Source: Psychromonas ossibalaenae ATCC BAA-1528
GTDB taxonomy: Bacteria > Pseudomonadota > Gammaproteobacteria > Enterobacterales > Psychromonadaceae
Direction: 5' to 3'
Assembly (NCBI RefSeq): GCF_000381745.1
Contig: NZ_KB906991.1
Coordinates: forward strand, 1-64,000
Length of the DNA stretch: 64,000 bases
The translations under genes were made by a program, and so were the position numbers. Shown here piece by piece: positions 39,601 through 47,159 of this stretch (positions are counted from its first letter, which is position 1; every line of letters begins with the position of its first letter). The notes below the pieces were generated by a model that ran no database searches, was not told the DNA's origin, and saw nothing but the letters and a program-made list of their open reading frames with translations.

Positions 39601-40757
39601 TGTTAGCAGTAAGTCTCCCTGCGATTATGACGGCAGAGGGAATGGGATCGGCTAAAGTTGGTGATGAAATAAAGCGCTGTGAGTTCGCGCTTAAAAACTT
39701 AAAAGATGTCTCATCAGGTTCGTTATCTGAAGCCCAGATTGAGCTGGAAAGAAGAAGTAAATTTGCATTAGTGGGTTTTTATAACCTCAGATCGATGCGG
39801 ACTAAGGCCCGCTTACTCGCTGAAGAGCTGCTCGATCAAGCTGTAAGTATGGGAGATATTGAGTTTGAAATTGCCATCCGCAGCAACCTCGGACAGTGTT
39901 ATTACATGGAAGGTAACTACCTGAAAGCTAAAGATGTCTTGGAAAGAGCCATTGCTATGTACGATCCCGAAAAACATCAGGGGTTAGCTGTTAAGTATTC
40001 GTTAGAGCCGGAATCATTATGCAGAATGACGCTTGCATTGTCCTTGTGGAAACTAGGTTATGCCGATCAAGCTGTTGTCAGCGCGAAAAAAGCACATCAA
40101 AGAGCGGTTCAACTTGGTCATTTCGCTTCCGAAGGAATGGCTAACATATACCTTGGTTTAGTGGCATATTTTAGAAGAGATCCTGATTTTGTAATTGAAA
40201 CCTGCAATGAGAATGAAATTTTGTGCAAAAAACACCCCGATATGGCTTTCTCTATGCTGTTTTTGAAATGTTTAGAAGAATGGGCAAATCAAAGTACAGA
40301 GAATACAGAGCAGCTTATTTCCCAGAGACGTCAGACAAAAGAGTTATACGCTATGACCCTTTACGAGGCCATGCTGGGGGAAACCAAGATAAAACTGGGG
40401 GATGCTGACGGTGCTCTGCAGATATTAGGTGAGAGTATTCAATGGTGTAATAAAACCGGAGAAACGCTGGCTTTATCTACTCTGTATCGTTTACAAGCCC
40501 AAGGTTACTTCGCATCTAAGTCCCATGGAATATATGAAGCTGTTAATGCACTAGAAATGTCGATTAATACAGCTAAAAAACAAAGTTCTATCGCATTAGA
40601 GTTAGATGCCTGTCTGGATCTTTGTAACTTATACAAGTTAGAAAATAAAACCGATAAAATTTCGGGCTTACTAAAGCCGTTATTGAATAAATTTAGCGAA
40701 GGTTTTGCGACAAAAGTTTATCAGGAAGCTAGTTTATTATTAGCTGAATATCGGTAA
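36636..40757 (+). CDS. TOMM-type kinase/cyclase-like/STAND fusion protein 3
   Basis: Paralogue of 1373 residues with the same order of domains. The kinase has a glycine loop altered to GEGGFGLVYRA, but keeps Lys49, HRD 145-147 and the DFG. The cyclase-like domain again has Asn and Gln (LSINLS, NIAMQLSRLA) at catalytic positions. Walker A GEAGIGKSR has Lys568 and Walker B is EDMHWAD. Unlike protein 2, its C-terminal repeat domain follows that of protein 1 throughout (for example KVGDEIKRCEFALKNLKD beside SVGEEIKRCEIALQGLKD). It is followed after 55 bases by precursor 2. The kinase domain is close to protein 2 at nucleotide level, which suggests recent duplication or gene conversion. Confidence 0.9.
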   Translation: MTIKAVFSDKTSEKFDSSAYELLEKIGEGGFGLVYRARQINTGQIVAIKFLSIGSEFDQAKRTRYIDRFERETLLGGRLQHPNIVRLLDKGNCADLLYAVFEFVEGKTLKQTLVECGTLLPSDTAEIMRQVLDALSHAHEQGVIHRDIKPANIILSKTGAKTHVKVLDFGIGTLVDEARLQDYKSITLTQETLGTPSYSSPEQLRGEPPTVKTDLYVWGLVFIECLTGQPAMSGSNLASVFHKQLSQENVPLPAAIVGHPIAALLRRVLQKKAHERAVNASELYQELTQINFSNLVGDMAAPKEKAAEHHTTVIRADFDETIIHEQPLSFTSLVERKQVTALSINLSAYSAADQDVDYEVVDALHRDQKNQCLDTAVRYGGYHAGTLGDTQLFYFGYPVVSDNDSRLCARSALDIISSLRKRNTQLKATHGIELELRIGIHTGLVTCYADTVPEGNTPNIAMQLSRLAGSEQVLCSDASRKILESHIEFEPAQSHELGIKRTETPICKLVAERTVEAFGFLRSTQNNHVFIGRDEELSRLKVLLNNREAQDNNQSKLAHICGEAGIGKSRLISELRNSASHMFHYVAQCLPEHINNGLYPILNMLKYKYSLEALTPETTVHKLRNLINISEPLTEQQSLPVLCSWLGLPLPEDIGISALSPEQQKQVLFASLSTLLVSQDSRTTSQSSLFLFEDMHWADPTSVEFIAFLSADNTFNNSNDVFISTSRQPLPGSLADAGFNTVELVKLGRAKTREFVRILFDKKNISANLLDVVVSRADGIPLFIEELVNMLKQKNLVQHLNGITDFVHADKIHEVPNSLRDSLQQKLDALVHAKETAQLGAAIGREFDYALLAASSNRSEAQLQTDLVELIEAELIYLQRKVAGDSYIFKHALVRDAAYDSIIPAALVQVHGRVADAMITRQSAAPMVLAGHLANAHRNREAAALGLSESQNALAKSLSQSAFEIARKAIIWNEKRADSAAKFEVSLNLLAVSLPAIMTAEGMGSAKVGDEIKRCEFALKNLKDVSSGSLSEAQIELERRSKFALVGFYNLRSMRTKARLLAEELLDQAVSMGDIEFEIAIRSNLGQCYYMEGNYLKAKDVLERAIAMYDPEKHQGLAVKYSLEPESLCRMTLALSLWKLGYADQAVVSAKKAHQRAVQLGHFASEGMANIYLGLVAYFRRDPDFVIETCNENEILCKKHPDMAFSMLFLKCLEEWANQSTENTEQLISQRRQTKELYAMTLYEAMLGETKIKLGDADGALQILGESIQWCNKTGETLALSTLYRLQAQGYFASKSHGIYEAVNALEMSINTAKKQSSIALELDACLDLCNLYKLENKTDKISGLLKPLLNKFSEGFATKVYQEASLLLAEYR

Positions 40758-40812
40758 ACCTGTCAAATAGAGCAAAACTGGATTATTTCACAACCACAGG
40801 AAGGAGATAGAA

Positions 40813-41205
40813 ATGCCAGAAATAATGCAAATTAGTCAGGTCGGAGATGAGAACACTATCATGGGCCTTAAGGCCGATGAAGAGTGGAAGTATGCCTGGG
40901 CAAGGGCTGTAGCGAAAGCATGGGAAAGTCCTGGGTTTCGTGATCTGCTGTTGACTGATGCGGCCGCTGCGTTAAAAGATTTCGGATATACAATGCCGCA
41001 GGGTACCAAACTAAAAGTCGAAAGTTATGCCGGTGACTGTCAGTACCAGGATGAAAAAGGCTGTAACGGCTGGATGCAGTTTAAAGACGAATTAGCATCT
41101 GAAGTTACAATGATTCTGCCGCCGACTCCTGATTTAGAAAAAAGAGCCGTTGCGTTAGCTGACTATCAGGCAACGGGCAGAACATACCCGTTCACATGCG
41201 TTTAA
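40813..41205 (+). CDS. TOMM precursor peptide 2 with nitrile-hydratase-like leader
   Basis: Predicted precursor of 130 residues, paralogue of precursor 1. The leader part has EEWKYAWARAVAKAWESPGF and LLLTDAAAALKDFGYTMPQG. The middle has two cysteines not present in precursor 1 (GDCQYQDEKGCNGW). The end is ALADYQATGRTYPFTCV, so Thr128-Cys129 could be converted to azolines. Heterocyclisable residues are few, unlike microcin-B17-type precursors with long Cys/Ser/Thr runs. It has a strong ribosome-binding AAGGAG and lies 55 bases after kinase 3, probably in one transcript. A short intrinsic terminator follows. Confidence 0.87.
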   Translation: MPEIMQISQVGDENTIMGLKADEEWKYAWARAVAKAWESPGFRDLLLTDAAAALKDFGYTMPQGTKLKVESYAGDCQYQDEKGCNGWMQFKDELASEVTMILPPTPDLEKRAVALADYQATGRTYPFTCV

Positions 41206-41226
41206 CTCGTTGACTGTTTAGAAAAT

Positions 41227-41246
41227 AAAGGGACTTTTGTCCCTTT
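41227..41246. terminator. Bidirectional terminator between precursor 2 and the radical SAM gene
   Basis: Stem AAAGGGAC / GTCCCTTT with loop TTTT is followed by ATTTTA on the + strand and by ATTTTC on the minus strand. It serves convergent genes. Confidence 0.8.
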
Positions 41247-41249
41247 ATT

Positions 41250-42503
41250 TTATTCAAAAACAGATCTTAAATTTTCAATTTGAGTTATTTCCGGATCAAA
41301 AGGATAAAGCCTGATTTTTCCTTCATGTTTATCATCTAATGCTTGTAGGCATTTCAGCACAAAGAACTTTTCATTGTTTATCTCTTCTATGGATAAAATC
41401 TCAACACGCATGTTGTTATTCATAAATGTCGGCCCTCTAACTGCACGGGCAATACTGGTCGCTTTTTTTCGCGCCTCCTGAAATACTGCAACAGTTTTTG
41501 CAAGTGGAATCTGGAAACAGCCGTTAGGATCTGTGTCTGCCTCTACAAACATGTGGTAGGGAAACATGCCTAACTGTACCTGCGTATCCCATAACTCAGT
41601 CCAGTCCTGTGCGCTGTCATTAATGTTTTTCACTATCGGAGCCTGACAGCGAATAACGGCACCGGTTTCCTGGATTCGTCTGATAGCTTCTTTTACCACA
41701 TCGGTCTGCAGTTCATTAACATGGGTTATATGTGCCATGATAGCGACATGTTTGCCTTGTGTTTTCAGATATCTAAAATAATCAAGCAGCTCATCCGCAT
41801 CTTTATCCGTGGTAAAACGGAAAGGCCAGTAAGTAAGCGATTTGGTGATAAAGCGGATCACGTCCAGGCTTTCTACATTAATCAGCGGATCAGTAAATTT
41901 TTTGACTTGTGAAGTGGTCATAACCAGCGGGTCTGCACCGGTCATAAAGATATCTTTAATGTGCGGATTATCGCGCAGAAAAGCAATCGGTGTTGCCGGA
42001 TCTGAATAACTGGTTTCTGGAAGAAATTTGCCGCGGGTATGATGGATCCATCTGAAACAATAATTGCACACTGCATGGCATGTTTTTACTGCCGGTGCCG
42101 GGAAAAGGTACAGGTTGGTTGGAAAAGTATGGTAGAGACCAGGAATAATATCACCGTTACATTTAGGGATTCTATCTTCATCAAGAGCAACTGCAGGCCA
42201 GATTTTCTGCTGAACCATGTTGGATACCATATCCATCTCTAATGCACTTGCACCGTCCTTAATCATTCCTGATAATGTTTTAAAATCAAATGCACTTATC
42301 ATATCTTTACGTGGAAATATAAGCTGGTATATGGGATCGTCAGGCAGGTTTTCCCAGTTAATTAAATGCTCCGCTACATAGTTATTTATTTTAAACGGCA
42401 ATACCTTAGTTAATACATCAAACTCGTTGCGCAGCGTTTCTGACATATTCAGATAATAGGGTGTTTTTTTGAAAGAGATTTGAGAGTAAGCTTGATATTT
42501 CAA
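41250..42503 (-). CDS. KamA-like radical SAM protein in the TOMM cluster
   Basis: Radical SAM enzyme of 417 residues resembling lysine 2,3-aminomutase. The iron-sulfur motif is CHAVCNYCF (Cys142, Cys146, Cys149), with the C-x3-C-x2-C spacing. A SAM-binding block, DIFMTGADPLVM, replaces the KamA form SGGDPL. A typical FTTDKDADELLDYFRYLKTQGK region and AIMAHITHVNEL follow. The lysine that binds PLP in KamA lies in a PGGGGK motif. At the matching place this protein reads ARAVRGPTFMNNNMRVEIL, so that lysine is not seen. It therefore may be a PLP-independent relative acting on a peptide. It is transcribed against the other cluster genes and shares the upstream gap with the second YcaO gene. Substrate unknown. 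Confidence 0.85.
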   Translation of the reverse strand: MKYQAYSQISFKKTPYYLNMSETLRNEFDVLTKVLPFKINNYVAEHLINWENLPDDPIYQLIFPRKDMISAFDFKTLSGMIKDGASALEMDMVSNMVQQKIWPAVALDEDRIPKCNGDIIPGLYHTFPTNLYLFPAPAVKTCHAVCNYCFRWIHHTRGKFLPETSYSDPATPIAFLRDNPHIKDIFMTGADPLVMTTSQVKKFTDPLINVESLDVIRFITKSLTYWPFRFTTDKDADELLDYFRYLKTQGKHVAIMAHITHVNELQTDVVKEAIRRIQETGAVIRCQAPIVKNINDSAQDWTELWDTQVQLGMFPYHMFVEADTDPNGCFQIPLAKTVAVFQEARKKATSIARAVRGPTFMNNNMRVEILSIEEINNEKFFVLKCLQALDDKHEGKIRLYPFDPEITQIENLRSVFE

Positions 42504-42659
42504 ATTTGACCTGCTTAATAAGTTAAGATTTGTTTGACGTTAACATAGCAATATCAGCCATTCAAGCCGCTGAACAGGAAATATGCGGATAGTAACGGAT
42601 TTTACGTTTTAGCTGTTTTTATGTGTAAATTCAAACACAAGGCAACGGGCTGCTGATAC

Positions 42660-42745
42660 ATACCCGTTAGACCTTCACTTTCACGGCTAGAGCCTGTTCA
42701 CCTCACGACTTGCTGATTTTTTGCATCTTGAATGATAACGGGTAT
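42660..42745. repeat. Short MITE-like element
   Basis: An 86-bp unit has ends ATACCCGTTA and TAACGGGTAT that are exact inverted repeats. Its right part (CTTGCTGA...TTGCATCTTGAA...GGGTATA) resembles the right end of the larger element at 45007-45329, so the two are related. It lies in the divergent gap between the radical SAM gene and YcaO 2. Nothing else is recognised in 42504-42862. Confidence 0.6.
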
Positions 42746-42862
42746 AAGTCTCATTGTTTAAAACTTTATTGTGCTGGCGGTTGTTTTTGTCCGTTGAACA
42801 GTAAATAGTAGTTTAAACACAGTTGATAAATAAAAAATCAAAATATATAGATAGGTATTAAT

Positions 42863-44998
42863 GTGAACGAAATTTTAAGCTGGCATCCTAAATTTAATGT
42901 GTATTGTTTAGATAACCTGGATCTTTTATTAATTAGTGAGTCCGATAGTTTTTCTCTGCCTCATACAAACTTCGCACTGTTCAGTAAGTTCGACGGTGTA
43001 AAAACCGTTGATGAAATTATCGCAGAAACACCCTTAGCTATGCATGAAACTGCGGATTTTCTCTATCAGATAGACAACTTTAAAAAACAACAGCTGCTTG
43101 TCGATAAAAACTATGCACAATCTGCCGCTTATATTAATTATTACACCAATAACAGCACTCTTATTGCTCAAGAAAAAAGTTACTCGCTGTTAAATCTTTG
43201 CGCGTTAAGCAGTGAGAGTTTGGAGCCGTGGGCGACTTTGACTGCTCAATTGAATCTGCCGGAAAAATTTAATTCATCATTGTGTTTTATACTGACTGAC
43301 AGCTTCCTTAATCCGGAAATTATTAACCAGTTACCTGAATGTGAACATATTTGCTTAATTAAAGTCTGCGGTGAGAAGATCTGGTTAGGACCGCTTTTAT
43401 CCGCAGTGAATGCTGCTGAATATTTAACTGCGCTGCAGTCACGTCTGAAGCATAATAATCCGACGCTGACTTTAGCAGAGTCGCTGTTTCCTGAGCAGAG
43501 CCTGTGCATTCCCTATTGCGAACAAGATAGACTGTCTGATGCCCAGCTGCTGCACATTACTAATGAATTAAGTAAGCAGCTAAACGGCCGGCAGGATCAG
43601 ATTGTAATTATTTCGCCGGCAGCACAGCGGGTGGAATATCACCCTGTCTGCTTAGCTGATAATCATCAACAGGCTTTTTCTGAGCAGGTTAACTCAGCCG
43701 TTAAACTGCAGAACTGCCCGGTTAATTTCAATATTGACGGCGGCTCCCGTGCGGTTGCTCCTGAACAGACGGTAGCAAGTATTAAACCTTTTATCAGCCC
43801 GGTCACCGGCCTGATCACCCATATTCAGGTTTTAAAAGAGTGTAAAAATGACCCGGTAAAAATATATTCCACAGCATTTTTTAAAACACCTGCGCTTAAA
43901 GATTCATGGAAATTAGATCAAAGCAGTTTTGTACACAGCTGCATGGGTAAAGGTGTTTCTCATATGCAGTCGCAAGCTAGTGCTTTGTGTGAAGCCATTG
44001 AGCGTTATTCTTCACATTATCAGGGAGATGAACCGCTGCATCTTTCTGTAAAATCTAAGCTTGATAAACGTAATTATGATTTTCAGCAGCTGGTTCCCTA
44101 CAGTCAGAAGCAATATAAGAATTTTACTGACCAGAATCATAGTGACTCATTATTAAAGCAGGCCGCCATACCTTATCAGGATCAGGCAGTGCACTGGCTG
44201 CCGACCTGGTCTCTTAGTGAACAGCAGCAGGTTTACCTGCCGTTGACCCATTGTCTGGCTAATATTCCCTTTAAAGATGATCAGTTCGCGCGCTGGCATT
44301 CGAACGGCTGTGCTGCTGGAAATACGTTAGAGGAAGCAGTCCTGCAGGCGCTGTTTGAATTGATTGAACGTGATGCTGTCGCTATCTGGTGGTATAACCG
44401 CACCCCGAGACCTGAGTTTAATATGGCGCTTATTGACCCGGAGCATTTTAGTTTATTGGATGCGACCTTATCAAAGGAGCATGATTTTTGGGTACTGGAT
44501 TTAACCCATGATATTGAAGTCCCGGTGATGGTGGCTGTTGGACGTAATAAACAAACTCAAGGCTTAAGTTTTGGTTTTGGCTGCCATTTACAAAGTGAGC
44601 TGGCTGCACAGCGTGCACTGACTGAGTTATGTCAGCTTATTCCGATTCGTGATCAGAACGGTGCGCCTTTTGATTTTAATGCTGTTGTTGAACATCCGTT
44701 TCTATTTCCGGGAAATTTCCCGGCAGTAGAAGGTGACGATTTTAACGCTAGCGGTAATATAAAAACGGATATTGAAAATATTGTTAATAAATTAAAAGAG
44801 CTGGATTTAGAAACCTTAGTACTTAATTATTCCCGTGAGCCGTTACCGATTAAAGCAGCTAAAGTATTTGTGCCCGGGCTCTGTCATATCTGGCCGCAGC
44901 TGGCTAACCCGCGCTTATATCAGGCGCCGGTTGATTTAGGCTGGTTAGAAAGTGCCAATACTGAAGATACGATTAATCAGCAAGCTTTGTATATTTAG
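42863..44998 (+). CDS. Fused E1-like/YcaO protein 2 (zinc site lost)
   Basis: Paralogue of the first YcaO fusion, 711 residues. The clamp-like N-terminus (FDGVKTVDEIIAETPL...FKKQQLLVDK) and the YcaO domain with SASALCEAIERY and NTLEEAVLQALFELIERDA are kept. The E1-like part has lost the zinc cysteines. Where protein 1 has ACWQCLNHR this one has AAEYLTALQSR, and the CPCC segment is replaced by VEYHPVCLADNH. The C-terminus ends NQQALYI, as in protein 1, again without PxPxP. ATP use is plausible; leader handling may differ, or it may work as a partner of YcaO 1. The start is GTG with ATAGGTATT upstream; it lines up with the start of protein 1. Confidence 0.85.
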   Translation: MNEILSWHPKFNVYCLDNLDLLLISESDSFSLPHTNFALFSKFDGVKTVDEIIAETPLAMHETADFLYQIDNFKKQQLLVDKNYAQSAAYINYYTNNSTLIAQEKSYSLLNLCALSSESLEPWATLTAQLNLPEKFNSSLCFILTDSFLNPEIINQLPECEHICLIKVCGEKIWLGPLLSAVNAAEYLTALQSRLKHNNPTLTLAESLFPEQSLCIPYCEQDRLSDAQLLHITNELSKQLNGRQDQIVIISPAAQRVEYHPVCLADNHQQAFSEQVNSAVKLQNCPVNFNIDGGSRAVAPEQTVASIKPFISPVTGLITHIQVLKECKNDPVKIYSTAFFKTPALKDSWKLDQSSFVHSCMGKGVSHMQSQASALCEAIERYSSHYQGDEPLHLSVKSKLDKRNYDFQQLVPYSQKQYKNFTDQNHSDSLLKQAAIPYQDQAVHWLPTWSLSEQQQVYLPLTHCLANIPFKDDQFARWHSNGCAAGNTLEEAVLQALFELIERDAVAIWWYNRTPRPEFNMALIDPEHFSLLDATLSKEHDFWVLDLTHDIEVPVMVAVGRNKQTQGLSFGFGCHLQSELAAQRALTELCQLIPIRDQNGAPFDFNAVVEHPFLFPGNFPAVEGDDFNASGNIKTDIENIVNKLKELDLETLVLNYSREPLPIKAAKVFVPGLCHIWPQLANPRLYQAPVDLGWLESANTEDTINQQALYI

Positions 44999-45006
44999 CG
45001 GGTAAT

Positions 45007-45329
45007 TATACCCATGTTACTTCAAGATGCTTTGTCAGGCACTAGCTCGAATACCAGAGCAAGGAGTAACATGAGGCCTTTCGAGCGATTAACTCCGTTA
45101 ATCCTCTATCGGCAGGTGTAAATGCAAGCATTTACACCTTGAATGGTAATCCCTTTTCGATTGCAACACAGGACTGGTTTTCGAGCTGGCGCCCCGTAGG
45201 GCAAGGCAAACTGCACCAATTTGCGTTGTTATAAAATCTCTATGTAGAATAACTATACTTCAATTTCATGCCTAGCATATCGGCACAGTTTGTCTTGCTG
45301 ACTTTGCATCTTGAAGTATCATGGGTATA
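45007..45329. mobile_element. MITE-like element, 323 bp
   Basis: The ends are inverted repeats of about 24 bp: left TATACCCATG.TACTTCAAGATGC, right its reverse complement with one mismatch (ending CATGGGTATA). The centre holds a perfect 12-bp hairpin, AGGTGTAAATGC / GCATTTACACCT, at 45114-45139. There is no coding capacity. The element stops 3 bases before the ATG of the AsnB-like gene, so it has replaced or supplied that gene's upstream signals. Flanking TA-rich sequence prevents a clear target duplication call. Confidence 0.8.
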
Positions 45330-45332
45330 TAT

Positions 45333-47159
45333 ATGTGCGGTATTATTTTTTATCATTCTGAGTTGAATCGATGTAACTGTGAAAAATTCAGCAGGGCGTT
45401 ATTGTCGCTTAAGCACCGCGGTCCGGATAATGATGGTTTGTGGTTTTCAGAGAGTAAAAATCTGGCCATCGGCCACACTCGTTTAGAAATAAACGGCAGC
45501 AGCGATGCTTCACAGCCGATGCACAGTAGTGACGGCAGTATAGTGATTGCTGTTAATGGTGAGATATATAATAACCGCACAGATATTGAAAAACAGGGCA
45601 TTACTTTCACTACTGAAAGTGACAGTGAGTTTTTACTGCATCAATTTATGCTTAAAGGCCCTGCCGGGCTGGCTGAGCTTGACGGTGAGTTTGCTTTTGT
45701 GGTGCATGATAAAAAGGCCGGGTGCTCCTATTTAGGACGAGACCGCTTTGGTATTAAACCATTATTTTACAGTTTTTCTAACGGTCAGCTGCTGGCCGCT
45801 TCGGAAATTAAGGCACTTTTAGAATATGGCGTAGAAGCTAAGTGGAATAAAAACTACCTGTCGGGTACAGAGTACTTTATTCATGATGCGCTCGAGACTT
45901 TTGTTGAGGGGGTGTACGCAATTCCGCCCGGTCATATCCTTAAGGTTTCAAACCGTGGTGTTGAATGTTTACCTTATATCACTAAATCACCGCTTAATCC
46001 GTCATTATTCGAAGCGCAGCCGATTTCATTTTCTTCGGCGTGCACTGAATTTGAAGATTTATTATTTAACGCGATTGATAAACGTTTAATAAAAAAATGC
46101 AGTAACCACACTTATTTAAGCAGCGGTATCGACTCTTCTGCGGTTACTGCGATGGCGGCTCGTTTAAGCGGCTCTATACACTCCTACAGTATAGGTTTTG
46201 AAAATCAGATCTTTGATGAAAGTAAACTGGCCTCGCAGTTCGCCCGGGAAATTGGTGTAACTCATGAGACAATAACAGTGACCGACCAGATACTTGCTGA
46301 TAACTTCTGTAGTGCGGTCGTGCACAGTGAAATGCCGATACCGAATATTAATGTCGCGGCAAAATTTCACCTTAGTAAAGTATTATCACAGGCAGGGCAT
46401 AAAACAGTATTAACCGGAGAAGGGGCTGATGAGTCTCTTCTCGGTTATGGTTTTTTCCGTCAGGATCTGACTCAGTCTTATGTTGATGTGGAGAAATTTC
46501 CATCGAGCTGGCAGCCTCATTTATTACAGGTGCAGAATAAGCTTGGTCTCATGCCTACTCAGGCCGTACATGCAACGCCAAATGGTTTGTTATTAACAAG
46601 CTTACGAAATAATGAACATCTGATTAGATCATCATTTGCTTCTTTTAGTAAATTTGAACGTACTGTTACCGAGCATCCAATTGAGCTTTCACAAAAACTC
46701 CATTATCAGTCAGTTTTTCAAACCTATAATTTAGGCGCGCTGGCAGATAGAACCGAAATGGCCCATGGCATAGAAGGGCGCCCGCCGTTTTTGGATAATA
46801 AGCTGGTGGAGTTTGTGCACAGTTTACCGCTGAGTTATAAGTTTGACGGGCAGGTGGATAAGCGCCTTTTACGCCAGGTGGCCGGAAAATTTATGCCTCA
46901 AAATTATACGCAGATAGAAAAAAAAGCTTTTATCAGTGCGCCTGCGAGTTTAAAGAGTCGAGGACCCTTAGCGTCATTATTTCAAACTCAGTTTTTAGAT
47001 CTGAACTACCTTCCTGATTTTTACAATAAAGACAAAGTACGAAGCTTGTATTTACAAGCATTAACGATAAGCCCCGACAAACAAGCGTCTTTAGATCCTG
47101 TTTTTATGCATTTAAGCAGTCTAATGGTGCTGCAGGAACGATTTGGGTTAACTTTGTAA
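45333..47159 (+). CDS. Asparagine synthetase B-like amidotransferase
   Basis: Class II glutamine amidotransferase/ATP-dependent amide ligase of 608 residues. The ATG at 45333 was chosen because it gives MCGI, exposing the catalytic Cys2; an earlier in-frame ATG lies inside the MITE end. The glutaminase half (about 1-200) has LKHRGPDNDG, VNGEIYN and GRDRFGIKPLFYS. The synthetase half has LSSGIDSSAVTAMA (PP-loop), LTGEGADESLLGYG and GIEGRPPFLDNKLVEF. In peptide clusters such enzymes amidate or cyclise carboxylates (lasso-peptide cyclases are relatives), but the intact Cys2 suggests ammonia transfer. It could also be an ordinary asparagine synthetase. The ribosome-binding site is weak (GGG at 45323-45325, within the MITE). 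Confidence 0.85.
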   Translation: MCGIIFYHSELNRCNCEKFSRALLSLKHRGPDNDGLWFSESKNLAIGHTRLEINGSSDASQPMHSSDGSIVIAVNGEIYNNRTDIEKQGITFTTESDSEFLLHQFMLKGPAGLAELDGEFAFVVHDKKAGCSYLGRDRFGIKPLFYSFSNGQLLAASEIKALLEYGVEAKWNKNYLSGTEYFIHDALETFVEGVYAIPPGHILKVSNRGVECLPYITKSPLNPSLFEAQPISFSSACTEFEDLLFNAIDKRLIKKCSNHTYLSSGIDSSAVTAMAARLSGSIHSYSIGFENQIFDESKLASQFAREIGVTHETITVTDQILADNFCSAVVHSEMPIPNINVAAKFHLSKVLSQAGHKTVLTGEGADESLLGYGFFRQDLTQSYVDVEKFPSSWQPHLLQVQNKLGLMPTQAVHATPNGLLLTSLRNNEHLIRSSFASFSKFERTVTEHPIELSQKLHYQSVFQTYNLGALADRTEMAHGIEGRPPFLDNKLVEFVHSLPLSYKFDGQVDKRLLRQVAGKFMPQNYTQIEKKAFISAPASLKSRGPLASLFQTQFLDLNYLPDFYNKDKVRSLYLQALTISPDKQASLDPVFMHLSSLMVLQERFGLTL

